A DNA stretch of 64,000 nucleotides, from contig NZ_CP101291.1 in assembly GCF_024300645.1 (NCBI RefSeq), positions 1 through 64,000 on the forward strand, in the 5' to 3' direction. The notes beneath the pieces were generated by a model. It had not been told where the DNA came from, searched no databases, and saw nothing but the letters and a program-made list of their open reading frames with translations. This stretch comes from Alteromonas sp. LMIT006 (GTDB lineage Bacteria > Pseudomonadota > Gammaproteobacteria > Enterobacterales > Alteromonadaceae). Below are positions 7,995 to 16,935 of the stretch, in pieces (within the stretch, counting starts at the first letter, position 1; the number at the start of each line of letters is the position of its first letter). The position numbers and the translations under genes are program-made.

Positions 7995-8071
7995 TGGTGG
8001 CCCGACCCCGACTTGAACGGGGGACCTGCCGATTATGAGTCGGATGCTCTAACCAACTGAGCTATCGGGCC
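7995..8071 (-). tRNA. tRNA with CAU anticodon (elongator Met or Ile2)
   Basis: The minus strand folds into a complete cloverleaf: acceptor GGCCCGA pairing with TCGGGCC, D-arm GCTC/GAGC, anticodon loop CTCATAA, T-arm CCCCG/CGGGG with TTCAAGT, and encoded CCA at 7997-7995. CAU fits elongator tRNA-Met or the lysidine-modified tRNA-Ile2. The acceptor start GGCCC is like E. coli ileX, but I cannot decide without a model comparison. Its 3' end abuts the Rhs fragment and is a plausible integration target. Confidence 0.95.
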
Positions 8072-8103
8072 ATTGAGAGGTTCAGCACAGAAGTGCGGGT
8101 CGC

Positions 8104-8132
8104 ATTATAAGGACATTTACAGGCGTTGTCAT
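8104..8132 (-). promoter_or_regulatory. Promoter of the CAU tRNA gene
   Basis: On the minus strand ATGACA (8132-8127), 17 bases, then a perfect TATAAT (8109-8104), followed by the GC-rich discriminator GCGACCCGC typical of stringently controlled stable-RNA promoters. It lies about 32 bases upstream of the tRNA 5' end. Confidence 0.75.
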
Positions 8133-8285
8133 CACAGAATTGTGAAATCCTACACAAAAACCCAATCACCAACATATCAGCCTGATTATAATTAAAGAGA
8201 TCATTGAACACTTTTACTAGGTGAATTGGCATTCCTGAATTATGATTGCTTTAAAAATATTTCATTACTTTAACAAGGACAGAGA

Positions 8286-9191
8286 ATGCGAATTGGTATT
8301 TTATCGCGCAATCCCAACCTCTATTCCACTCGCCGACTGCGTGAAGCGGCTGAGCTGAAAGGCCATGTAATCGACATCATCGATACCATGCATTGCTACA
8401 TGGATATTACCAGTGCCAAACCATCGGTTCGCTATAAAGGACGTGCATTACCTCATTATGATGCGATCATTCCTCGCATTGGTGCATCGGTTACGTTCTA
8501 TGGTACCTCGGTCGTGCGTCAATTTGAGATGATGGGTACCTATTCCATTAATGAGTCGGTTGCGATCAGTCGTTCTCGTGACAAGCTGCGTTCATTACAG
8601 TTACTTTCTCGCAAAGGCATTGGTATGCCGCGTACCGGGTTTGCCAACCATCCAGACAGGATTGACGATTTGATCAAAAATGTTGGCGGTGCGCCTGTGG
8701 TCATAAAATTACTCGAGGGCACCCAAGGTATTGGCGTGGTACTCGCTGATACCAATAAAGCAGCAACGGCCATCATTGAAGCCTTTATGGGGCTGAATGC
8801 CAACATTCTGGTTCAAGAATATATTAAAGAAGCTGGTGGTGCAGACATTCGTTGTCTGGTCGTCGGAGGCAAGGTCATTGCCGCGATGAAGCGTCAAGCC
8901 CCTCCAGGAGAGTTTCGCTCTAATCTTCATCGAGGTGGTACTGCAAGTTTGGTAAGACTTTCTCCTGCTGAACGTAAAACGGCTGTTGATGCAGCCAAAA
9001 CCATGGGCTTAAACATGGCTGGAGTCGATATTTTGCGCTCGAATCACGGCCCTGTGGTAATGGAGGTGAATTCATCTCCAGGCTTAGAAGGCATTGAAAA
9101 AGCGACCGGCAAAGACGTGGCAGGTATGATCATTGATTTTATTGCCAAATCTGCCAAACCCAACGCCACCAAGACTCGAGGCAAAGGCTAG
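8286..9191 (+). CDS. rimK: Ribosomal protein S6 glutamate ligase RimK
   Basis: A 301-aa ATP-grasp ligase, the length of E. coli RimK (300 aa). It adds glutamate residues to the C-terminus of ribosomal protein S6. The N-terminal domain ([18 protein letters not shown]), the glycine-rich ATP-grasp loop (LEGTQGIGV, about residue 143), the segment [14 protein letters not shown] and the metal-binding end [14 protein letters not shown] are all visible. A clear AAGGA ribosome binding site precedes the ATG. Its TAG stop overlaps the GTG of the next gene by one base. It is the first gene of a three-gene operon with two hydrolase genes. Confidence 0.95.
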   Translation: MRIGILSRNPNLYSTRRLREAAELKGHVIDIIDTMHCYMDITSAKPSVRYKGRALPHYDAIIPRIGASVTFYGTSVVRQFEMMGTYSINESVAISRSRDKLRSLQLLSRKGIGMPRTGFANHPDRIDDLIKNVGGAPVVIKLLEGTQGIGVVLADTNKAATAIIEAFMGLNANILVQEYIKEAGGADIRCLVVGGKVIAAMKRQAPPGEFRSNLHRGGTASLVRLSPAERKTAVDAAKTMGLNMAGVDILRSNHGPVVMEVNSSPGLEGIEKATGKDVAGMIIDFIAKSAKPNATKTRGKG

Positions 9192-10210
9192 TGAAAATCG
9201 CCCCTTTAACGATTGCGGGACAGACCATTAACGCTGGGGAAACGGTTCGATTGGGGTTGGAGATGCCCCCACTCTACACGGATACAAGCATGCACATCCC
9301 CATTGAGGTAAGACGTGGAAAACGCGCTGGCCCGATTATGTTTGTGAGTGCAGCCATCCACGGGGATGAGTTAAATGGGATTGAAATCATCAATCGTCTA
9401 CAAAAAAGTCGCTCGATTAAGAACCTAAAAGGCACTTTGATTACGGTACCCATGGTCAATGTATACGGTGTGCTGAATCAAAGTCGTTATTTGCCAGACC
9501 GGCGCGATCTGAATCGCTGTTTTCCGGGTAGTCGCAAAGGCTCACTTGGTGGTCGTATTGCGCATCTTTTCGTCGAGGAAATTATTAAAAAATGTGATGT
9601 CGGTATTGATTTGCACACCGGAGCGATTCATCGCTCGAATTTACCTCAAATACGAGCTAACTGTGATGATGCTGAAACGTTGGAGATGGCAAAAGCTTTT
9701 GGTATGCCGGTCATTTTGAACGCTGATTTACGGGATGGATCCATGCGCGAAACCGCTAGCGAGCTTGGTGCCAAAGTGTTGTTGTATGAAGCTGGTGAAG
9801 CCTTGCGTTACGATGAATTTTCGATTCGAGCTGGTGTTAAAGGGATCATCAATGTGATGCGTCAAATCGGTATGCTCAATAAGGTCAAGCGCAAGGGGCA
9901 CCCAATTGCACCATTCATCGCTCGGCAAAGTGGCTGGGTGCGCGCAAATGAAAGTGGCTTAATCAATCATCATGCTCAACTTGGCGATCATGTGAGTAAA
10001 GGCGAAGTGCTAGGCACTATCGCCAATCCTTATGGCGATGTATTGGACAAAATCCTCTCTCCCTCGGAGGGGGTTGTGATTGGCAAACAAAATATCCCGC
10101 TTACTCAAGAAGGGGAGGCGGTCTATCACATTGCGTATTTTCATAAACCCGATACCGTGGCAGAACACGTCGAACTGCTGCAAGATAATTTGGATACGGT
10201 AACACGATGA
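9191..10210 (+). CDS. Zinc peptidase of the succinylglutamate desuccinylase / aspartoacylase (M14) family
   Basis: A 339-aa protein of the AstE/AspA group of M14 metallohydrolases. Zinc ligands are H57 and E60 in HGDE and H142 in DLHTG; a catalytic-type Glu lies in LLYEAGEAL. The C-terminal 80 residues form a biotinyl/lipoyl-like beta domain (GDHVSKGEVLG) common in this subgroup. The start is a GTG overlapping the rimK stop (TAGTG); the stop overlaps the next start (ATGA). Given its operon, the substrate may be glutamate tails on S6 or another RimK product rather than succinylglutamate, but that is inference. Confidence 0.85.
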   Translation: MKIAPLTIAGQTINAGETVRLGLEMPPLYTDTSMHIPIEVRRGKRAGPIMFVSAAIHGDELNGIEIINRLQKSRSIKNLKGTLITVPMVNVYGVLNQSRYLPDRRDLNRCFPGSRKGSLGGRIAHLFVEEIIKKCDVGIDLHTGAIHRSNLPQIRANCDDAETLEMAKAFGMPVILNADLRDGSMRETASELGAKVLLYEAGEALRYDEFSIRAGVKGIINVMRQIGMLNKVKRKGHPIAPFIARQSGWVRANESGLINHHAQLGDHVSKGEVLGTIANPYGDVLDKILSPSEGVVIGKQNIPLTQEGEAVYHIAYFHKPDTVAEHVELLQDNLDTVTR

Positions 10211-10650
10211 ACAAAACCATCATTGGGGCAATTGAACAGTGCAATTTGCCCAAATTAGCCATCAAAGGCTTACATATTCGCGTTGATACTGGCGCCGCCA
10301 CCTCATCTTTGCATGTCGATAATATCGAAGAATTTGAAAAAGACGGCATACCGTGGGTCAGTTTTGACATCCACCCTGACTATCACGATGTCAAACGAGT
10401 CGTGCGCCGTGAAGCACCGGTGGTATCTCGCAAAATCGTCAAAAGCTCAACTGCGACCCGCGAAAGACGGTTTGTGATAACGACCCCGATAACGATGAAT
10501 GACACCACTTGGGACATCCAATTGACCCTCACCGATCGCTCGAACATGACGTATTTGATGTTACTTGGACGTGAAGCGATGCAAGACCGCTTTATTGTGG
10601 ATCCAAGTATTGAGTATATTCTGGGGCGCTTTGCTACAGAAGATAACTAA
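10207..10650 (+). CDS. rimB: RimB-like retropepsin-type protease (Zn_protease / DUF785 family)
   Basis: A 147-aa protein of the family annotated as ATP-dependent zinc protease, structurally a retropepsin-like aspartic protease. The active-site motif DTGA is at residues 27-30, followed by SSLH; a second hydrophobic block ends MLLGREAM. In Pseudomonas the rimABK operon encodes a member of this family (RimB) that acts with RimK on S6. The 4-base overlap with the upstream gene puts all three genes under one transcript. The symbol is assigned by family and context. Confidence 0.8.
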   Translation: MNKTIIGAIEQCNLPKLAIKGLHIRVDTGAATSSLHVDNIEEFEKDGIPWVSFDIHPDYHDVKRVVRREAPVVSRKIVKSSTATRERRFVITTPITMNDTTWDIQLTLTDRSNMTYLMLLGREAMQDRFIVDPSIEYILGRFATEDN

Positions 10651-10743
10651 ATTCAGCTCTTAAATAGGTAATTTGTCACTTTGTCCAAGCTTTAGCTATC
10701 GCCAGGTTTACTTGGAATGATAACGCGTATGGTGCGCCAAGGG

Positions 10744-11610
10744 CTATTGGTTACCATGCTGATTTTGCACCGTTTTCTTTTGGCGAAAGTACAAGACGAT
10801 ACCTACTCCACCCAAAATTGAAATGCTAGCAATGCTCAAACGCAATGTCAGCATTTCATCCAATAATACAACTCCAGCAACGGCCGCAATGACCGGGACA
10901 CTGAGTTGTAAACTGGCCGCTGTACTGGCTTTCATGCTTGGCAACACTGCATACCAAATTGCATAGCCTACACCTGATGTGATCGCACCTGATAATACCG
11001 CATAGATCACGCCATACCCATCCAAGGTTGCATAACTCAAGCCAATCACACTTAATACCAGCGCAAATGGAATACTGTAAATAAAATTTAGAGCCGTCGT
11101 TTGCGTTGGATCACCCCCTTGTTGCCCGCGTAAGGTATACAAGGCCCACGCTATGCCTGAACCTATCATCAACATTGCACTGGTCAGGGGCGGAGCCGTT
11201 ACCCCAGGTAAAAACAAATAAACCAAGCCCAACCAGGCCATAACAAAGCCGAGCCATTGCGGTTTTGAGAAGCGGTCACCTTTCCACCAACTCAAACTCA
11301 ACATGGTGAGTTGCACCGTCGCAAACAAAATTAACGCCCCAGTGCCCGCTGATAGACCTATGTAAGAGAGCGAAAAACAAATCGCATAGACAAATAACCA
11401 CAAAGCCGAACGCCAGCTTTTTTGCGAATAAATTAAGCTCTGCCGCTTAACCAAGTATACAATAAGTAGCAGACACAACGCGCCAGAAACCAAGCGGATT
11501 GTGGTAAACGATACTGGATCGATATTAGTTTCATACAAAGCTATTCGGCACAGTAACGAATTTCCAGCAAACGCTAGAAGCGCCAAAATGGTTAAGATAA
11601 TTAGTCGCAT
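10744..11610 (-). CDS. DMT-superfamily (EamA) transporter
   Basis: A 288-aa integral membrane protein with ten predicted helices in two EamA repeats (about 1-135 and 145-280). Family members export amino acids, nucleobases or other small metabolites across the inner membrane; the substrate cannot be read from sequence. Helix ten ends near residue 278 and is followed by a short charged tail. Start ATG 11610 has an AAGGAG ribosome binding site. It is a single-gene unit, divergent from the metalloprotease gene. Confidence 0.85.
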   Translation of the reverse strand: MRLIILTILALLAFAGNSLLCRIALYETNIDPVSFTTIRLVSGALCLLLIVYLVKRQSLIYSQKSWRSALWLFVYAICFSLSYIGLSAGTGALILFATVQLTMLSLSWWKGDRFSKPQWLGFVMAWLGLVYLFLPGVTAPPLTSAMLMIGSGIAWALYTLRGQQGGDPTQTTALNFIYSIPFALVLSVIGLSYATLDGYGVIYAVLSGAITSGVGYAIWYAVLPSMKASTAASLQLSVPVIAAVAGVVLLDEMLTLRLSIASISILGGVGIVLYFRQKKTVQNQHGNQ

Positions 11611-11732
11611 AACATCTCCTTTACAGTATTTGTAAAGCTTTGTTACAAACTAAGCAATGATTAGTTAGTCGTAGGGGTAGGCATTTGTGGATTGACTCAT
11701 TAGTATATTTGCAGCAAAAATGGAGAATGTAC

Positions 11733-14426
11733 ATGAAGAATATGAGTTTAACCGCCATTGCGGTTGCCCTAGCCCTGTCGCTATCCCCCCAAATTTTAGC
11801 CACCGAGTTACTCGCTGAAGATGCTCCGAAACCACCGAAAGCCGAAAGCTCCAAAGCTCAGGAAGAAGGTGAACAAGCCGAAAAAAACGAAGAAGAAGAA
11901 GACGAGGAGGATGACGCAGAGAAAGAAGAAAAAAAAGAAACCTTTGCGGACAAAGTCAAAGATCTTGACCACCTCCCTGGTTATTTAGAAATTTATCGCG
12001 ACCCTAAAACTGGCTCTGCAAAACTGAGTTTGAGCAAAGACCAGCTTGATACTCCAATTCTATACTTTGCCAAAACCGTCAATGGTGTGGTGGACGTACG
12101 TCATTTTGTCGGAGCATATCGCACCGAGCGTTTAATTGAATTTCGTCAGTACTTTGATCGTCTTGATGTTGTGGCGGTGAATGACTTTTTCTATTTCGAT
12201 CCAGAAAATGCTCTTAGCAAGGCGTCTCACGCCAATACATCAGATGCGATTTTGGTGACCACTAAGATCGAATTTGATGAAGAAGGCAAAATCCTTGTCA
12301 ATTTAGATGATATTTTGTTGAATCAAAATGTGCATCGTATTCAGCCTTACCCAAGTCGCAACCCCAAAGTGGAAAAAGAACGCTTCAAACTCGGCAAGCT
12401 TTCAAAGAATAAAACTCGCCTAAACAGCGTAAACAATTTCCCTGAAAATACGCACGTTACTGTGGATTATGTGTTTGAAAACCCTACCCCGCGCAACTGG
12501 GGCACTGGCGGTAATGCCGATCCCCGTTTTACCACCATTAGCTTGCAACACGCTTTTGTAAAGTTACCGGAGAACAATTTTGAACCTCGTGTAGATGATG
12601 CGCGTGTTGGCTATTTTGGTACGTACAAAGACGACCAAACTACACCTGATACCACACCGTATCGCGACTACATCACGCGCTGGCATTTAGAGAAAAAAGA
12701 CCCAACTGCAGAGGTATCTGACCCAGTCAAACCCATAACATGGTGGATTGAAAACACCACACCTGTCGAGTGGCGTGAGACTATCAAAGAAGGGGTGTTA
12801 GCGTGGAACTCTGCGTTTGAAAAGGCCGGAATTAGCAACGCGTTAGAAGTCAAGATTCAGCCCGACGATGCAGATTGGTCTGCCGAAGATGTTCGTTATA
12901 ACGTCTTACGCTGGACGAGCTCTCCACGCCCTCCGTTTGGCGGCTACGGTCCAAGTCTAGCAAACCCTCAAACAGGGGAAATCATTGCTGCAGACATCAT
13001 GCTTGAATACGTATTTATGACCAATCGTTGGTTGTATGAAGGTATGTTCACGCAAGGTACGATGTTGAATGACAATGACGCACACGATGCGCATGATCAC
13101 AATTCGTTAATGAACGCCTGGGCTGAAGAGACGTTACATTGCTCAAAAGGCCACGAAATCAATATGGGCGTGGCATTAGGTCAGATGATCGGCGGCCAAA
13201 GCACCACTGATATCTATGACCTAGACAATAATGAGATTTTGCGTCAAGGCTTATTACACCTTACTTTACACGAAGTGGGTCACACTCTTGGCCTGAATCA
13301 CAACATGATGGCCTCGCAATTATATTCGCCCAAAGACGTGCATAATGCAGACATCACACAAGGAGCCATCACAGGATCGGTCATGGATTATGCCCCAATC
13401 AATCTTGCGCCAGTGGGTGTTGAGCAAGGCGATTACTATGATTACGCGCCAGGGCCTTATGATGATTGGGCCATTTATTATGGTTACTCTCCCGCACTGG
13501 ATGATCCAGAAGAAGAAGCCAAACGCCTAGAGTCTATTTTGCAAAAATCGACGCAAAAAGCACTCGCCTTTGGTAATGATGCCGATGACATGCGTGCACC
13601 TGGCCGCCACATCGACCCTCGGATCATGACCGGTGATATGTCGAGCGATGCCGTGACCTATGCTGAGCAATACATAGAGCGTTTACACTTTGAGGCCAAA
13701 ACGCTTAAAGACAAAGTGTTACAGCCAGGCGAAAGTCATCAAGATTTGGTGGTAGCGGCCAATATCATTGTCGGCAGCATGGGGACCCAAGCCAACGTGA
13801 TGTCTCGCTATGTTGGTGGTGTTTACATCAATCGTGCGGTGGTGGGCCAAGAAGGATATGACCAGCCGTTTACGCCAGTCCCACGTGAGAAGCAAGTACA
13901 GGCAATGCAAGCGCTCAATAAGCATATTTTTGCACCTGATGCGATTGCTGACTTAGAGCCGCTTTTTGCGTTTTTACAAAAGCAACGTCGTGGATTTAGT
14001 CACTACGGCAACAACGAAGATCCAAAGCCACACTCCATGTTATTGCGCATGCAGTCTCGTGTGATGGACCATCTGCTCCACCCAAATGTCATGATGCGGA
14101 TCACTGACAGCACTCGCTATGGAAACGAATATCCATTAGCCGATATGCTCAATGATTTAACTGATGCGGTGTTTAAAGCGGATATTCGTGGCGATGTGAA
14201 TACGTATCGTCAAATGTTACAAGTGGCCTACGTTGAACGTCTAATTGCCATTGCAGGATTAGAAAAGCCAAGTAAGCATGATTTGATCAGTCAAGCGACC
14301 GCAACTTATATCTTGCAAGAGTTAAATGATACGTTAAAAATCAATCGTGGGGATACCGCGACTAAGATTCATCGGAACTTCTTAAAAGACCGCATGAACC
14401 GAGCGTTTCACAAATCGAAAACTTAA
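11733..14426 (+). CDS. Secreted zinc metalloprotease (DUF5117/DUF5118 type, metzincin motif)
   Basis: An 897-aa exported protein. The start is ATG 11733, with TGGAGA 6 bases upstream; longer in-frame starts lack spacing. A Sec signal peptide covers residues 1-24 (ending ILA-TE). A highly acidic Glu/Lys/Asp linker (about 30-70) follows, then a large domain that leads to HEVGHTLGLNH at 513-523, an exact HExxHxxGxxH zinc motif, and a Met-turn-like SVMDY. The layout matches the large zinc-dependent metalloproteases carrying DUF5117, common in marine bacteria and Bacteroidetes. It probably acts in the periplasm or outside the cell on proteins or peptides. A strong terminator follows. Confidence 0.85.
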   Translation: MKNMSLTAIAVALALSLSPQILATELLAEDAPKPPKAESSKAQEEGEQAEKNEEEEDEEDDAEKEEKKETFADKVKDLDHLPGYLEIYRDPKTGSAKLSLSKDQLDTPILYFAKTVNGVVDVRHFVGAYRTERLIEFRQYFDRLDVVAVNDFFYFDPENALSKASHANTSDAILVTTKIEFDEEGKILVNLDDILLNQNVHRIQPYPSRNPKVEKERFKLGKLSKNKTRLNSVNNFPENTHVTVDYVFENPTPRNWGTGGNADPRFTTISLQHAFVKLPENNFEPRVDDARVGYFGTYKDDQTTPDTTPYRDYITRWHLEKKDPTAEVSDPVKPITWWIENTTPVEWRETIKEGVLAWNSAFEKAGISNALEVKIQPDDADWSAEDVRYNVLRWTSSPRPPFGGYGPSLANPQTGEIIAADIMLEYVFMTNRWLYEGMFTQGTMLNDNDAHDAHDHNSLMNAWAEETLHCSKGHEINMGVALGQMIGGQSTTDIYDLDNNEILRQGLLHLTLHEVGHTLGLNHNMMASQLYSPKDVHNADITQGAITGSVMDYAPINLAPVGVEQGDYYDYAPGPYDDWAIYYGYSPALDDPEEEAKRLESILQKSTQKALAFGNDADDMRAPGRHIDPRIMTGDMSSDAVTYAEQYIERLHFEAKTLKDKVLQPGESHQDLVVAANIIVGSMGTQANVMSRYVGGVYINRAVVGQEGYDQPFTPVPREKQVQAMQALNKHIFAPDAIADLEPLFAFLQKQRRGFSHYGNNEDPKPHSMLLRMQSRVMDHLLHPNVMMRITDSTRYGNEYPLADMLNDLTDAVFKADIRGDVNTYRQMLQVAYVERLIAIAGLEKPSKHDLISQATATYILQELNDTLKINRGDTATKIHRNFLKDRMNRAFHKSKT

Positions 14427-14444
14427 TCTAGGTTAGAAAATTGG

Positions 14445-14475
14445 AAAGGGGCTGAAGATTCAGCCCCTTTTTTGT
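14445..14475. terminator. Bidirectional terminator between the metalloprotease gene and hldE
   Basis: A near-perfect hairpin, AAAGGGGCTGAA then TTCAGCCCCTTT with a 2-base loop, followed by T run on the plus strand and preceded by A-rich sequence for the minus strand. It serves two convergent genes. Confidence 0.9.
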
Positions 14476-14487
14476 CTATTTGACAAG

Positions 14488-15921
14488 TTACTCGCCCGTT
14501 ATCTGCTTGATGATCGCAGTAGTAGATACCCCTTCTTCAAAATGCATGATTTTGACTTCACCACCATTGGCAATCACCTCAGCCCCACCTGCAATTTGCT
14601 CTACGGTATAATCCCCTCCTTTGACCAAGATATCTGGCAACACCTCAGCAATCAATGCCTGTGGCGTATCTTCCCCAAATGGCACGACAAAATCCACAGC
14701 GCCTAACCCAGCCAATACCGCCATCCGACGCGAGACATTGTTCACCGGCCGACCTGCGCCCTTTAAGCGAGTAACCGAAGCATCGTCATTGACCGCCACA
14801 ATCAAACGATCGCCTAATTTTGCCGCTGCTTGTAAATACGATACATGACCTGCATGTAAAATATCAAAGCATCCATTGGTCATTACCACTTTTTTGCCTT
14901 GTGCTTGTAACTGACGAACGGTATACACAAGTTGCTCGGCATTCATAACACCACTGTCTTCGTGCACCACATCTTGTATCGCTAATGATAATTCAGTTGG
15001 AGATACGGTTGATGTTCCAAGCTTACCCACCACGATGCTTGCGGCTTGGTTTGCTAACACACATGCCTGATTTAATTCCAAGCCAACGGCAACGCCTAGC
15101 GCAAGGGTCGCGACAACCGTATCACCAGCTCCGGTCACATCATAAACTTCTTTGGCTTTGGCCGGTAAGTGATAATCAGGGCCCTGTGAAAACAACGACA
15201 TGCCATGTTCCGAACGCGTGACCAAAATATGTTCGAGAGCCAATTGCTCACGCAAAGCTTGTGCTTTGGTGCTCAACTCACTTTCACTATTAACAGAACC
15301 TTGAATTTGTTGGAATTCAGACATATTCGGGGTAATCAACATTGCCCCGCGATAGCCACTGTAATCAGTGCCTTTGGGATCAACAACCACTGGCACTTGT
15401 GCTTGCTTTGCGAGTGCAATCAAAGACGCTGCATCACTTAATGTGCCTTTGGCGTAATCAGAGAGTACCAACACATCAACATCGCCTAATACCGCTGCGA
15501 CTTGTTGCGTCAATACGGATTTATCTACCTGAGCAAATGACTCTTCAAAATCCAAACGCAATAACTGTTGGTTGCGACTCATGACTCGTAATTTGGTGAT
15601 GGTATCCATACCATCAACAAAAGCAAAATGACAGGTCACCCCATGAGCTGACAAACGCTCCTCTAGGATTTTAGCCGCCTCATCCGCAGCGCCTTCTCGC
15701 GCTCCACACAGGCCAACCAAATGCACTTGTGCACCCAATGAAGCTGCGTTAATGGCCACATTTGCAGCCCCGCCCGGCCTAGCTTCATGGTCATTGACTT
15801 TCACCACAGGTACTGGTGCTTCTGGTGAAATCCGGCCAGTATCGCCACTGTAATAGCGGTCAAGCATGATATCGCCGACAATCATAATACGGGTGTTCTG
15901 AAAAGACGGTAAATGAACCAT
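14488..15921 (-). CDS. hldE: Bifunctional heptose 7-phosphate kinase / heptose 1-phosphate adenylyltransferase
   Basis: A 477-aa two-domain enzyme that makes ADP-heptose for the lipopolysaccharide inner core. The PfkB-type kinase domain (1-~320) shows [16 protein letters not shown] and the ATP/active-site block [11 protein letters not shown]. The cytidylyltransferase-type domain (~345-477) begins [16 protein letters not shown], with the HAGH nucleotide-binding motif. The start is placed at the ATG encoding MVHLPSF (15921), which aligns with known HldE N-termini; an in-frame upstream codon adds four residues with no support. It may be cotranscribed with the DUF350 gene 30 bases upstream. Confidence 0.95.
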   Translation of the reverse strand: MVHLPSFQNTRIMIVGDIMLDRYYSGDTGRISPEAPVPVVKVNDHEARPGGAANVAINAASLGAQVHLVGLCGAREGAADEAAKILEERLSAHGVTCHFAFVDGMDTITKLRVMSRNQQLLRLDFEESFAQVDKSVLTQQVAAVLGDVDVLVLSDYAKGTLSDAASLIALAKQAQVPVVVDPKGTDYSGYRGAMLITPNMSEFQQIQGSVNSESELSTKAQALREQLALEHILVTRSEHGMSLFSQGPDYHLPAKAKEVYDVTGAGDTVVATLALGVAVGLELNQACVLANQAASIVVGKLGTSTVSPTELSLAIQDVVHEDSGVMNAEQLVYTVRQLQAQGKKVVMTNGCFDILHAGHVSYLQAAAKLGDRLIVAVNDDASVTRLKGAGRPVNNVSRRMAVLAGLGAVDFVVPFGEDTPQALIAEVLPDILVKGGDYTVEQIAGGAEVIANGGEVKIMHFEEGVSTTAIIKQITGE

Positions 15922-15953
15922 AATGACTAACAACTCTTTATCTTAAAATTTTA

Positions 15954-16859
15954 TTAAAAACTGATGATGCCCAACACAATAAGAGCTATGCCGACGCTTA
16001 AGACCCATTCAAGGGTAGCGATCCCAATGTTTTCTTGCAGATCGACTTCTTGTTTCCAATCGATCCCCAGCAACACCAAACGTTTGGCCAAACCGACAAT
16101 AATGGCTAGTAAGAACGCGCCAACCACACCACAAAACAACCAGCCAGTCACGTTAGTGACATAGGTCGCCGCATCGTATTGCAATATATTCCCAGCACCC
16201 GAGACCACGAGCGCTGTGCCGATTAAGTTACCAGAGTGTTGGATACCAAGCGCCAGATTACCTTTGCGCAACTGGCCTTGTAGTGAATCCACTTGATTGT
16301 TACGCGCAAAGCGCAATTCATAAATACGAGTCGTCACCAGCAATACAGTGAGCATGACAAAAAAGCCCGTAATGATCGCCACAATCGCTTGTGTATCTGT
16401 GCCTTTAACCCAGTTGATTACGCCATAAATCACAATCGCCGAGGCAATGGCGCTCGATGCATCTACTACTGCGACAGCCGTGTTGCGCTTGGCAATCGCC
16501 TCGTCTTTCACTAAGCGATGCAAAATCACTTTATCGTGTGCCACGCGCCCTAATTTGATTAGAAGAATACCTATGGTGCCAAACAACAACATACCCAATG
16601 CGGCGATATCAAACCCTTGTCCAATGTGCCGGCCGACAATCGCAGATAATACAATGCACAACGCAAGCATGCGCCCTGCCACACTGATGCCAAACGCCGC
16701 ATTGTCTTTGCTTGCGAGTTCATCCGACACACTCACCTTACTTTGCGAGCCCGCGAGTAAACGAATGGTTAGAAGTAATGCTAAGACGATGACAATGTCC
16801 ATCAAGACATAAAGCATGAGTGCATTAGGGAAAGCGACCAGAGCAACCAACTGTTCCAT
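15954..16859 (-). CDS. DUF350 family membrane protein (two repeats)
   Basis: A 301-aa inner-membrane protein with about eight hydrophobic helices in two DUF350-type repeats (roughly 15-150 and 165-300), twice the size of E. coli YjfL. Function is unknown. The start is the ATG at 16859 encoding MEQLVAL; the longer frame upstream has a Cys/His-rich head with no homology signs and runs into glnE. It sits immediately upstream of hldE on the same strand. A perfect dyad at 16890-16909 lies between it and divergent glnE. Confidence 0.8.
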   Translation of the reverse strand: MEQLVALVAFPNALMLYVLMDIVIVLALLLTIRLLAGSQSKVSVSDELASKDNAAFGISVAGRMLALCIVLSAIVGRHIGQGFDIAALGMLLFGTIGILLIKLGRVAHDKVILHRLVKDEAIAKRNTAVAVVDASSAIASAIVIYGVINWVKGTDTQAIVAIITGFFVMLTVLLVTTRIYELRFARNNQVDSLQGQLRKGNLALGIQHSGNLIGTALVVSGAGNILQYDAATYVTNVTGWLFCGVVGAFLLAIIVGLAKRLVLLGIDWKQEVDLQENIGIATLEWVLSVGIALIVLGIISF

Positions 16860-16889
16860 ATAAGAATTCTTTTTTTTGCAGGGTTTTGC

Positions 16890-16909
16890 GGTATGATTTG
16901 TATCATACC
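16890..16909. promoter_or_regulatory. Perfect dyad in the DUF350-glnE divergent region
   Basis: GGTATGAT, TTGT, ATCATACC: 8-bp arms with a 4-base centre. Each arm contains TATGAT, which reads as a -10-like hexamer on both strands. It lies 31 bases from the DUF350 start and 27 from glnE. It could be an operator or paired divergent -10 elements. Confidence 0.45.
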
Positions 16910-16935
16910 ATAGCGCATAATAAAAGTGACAAGAG

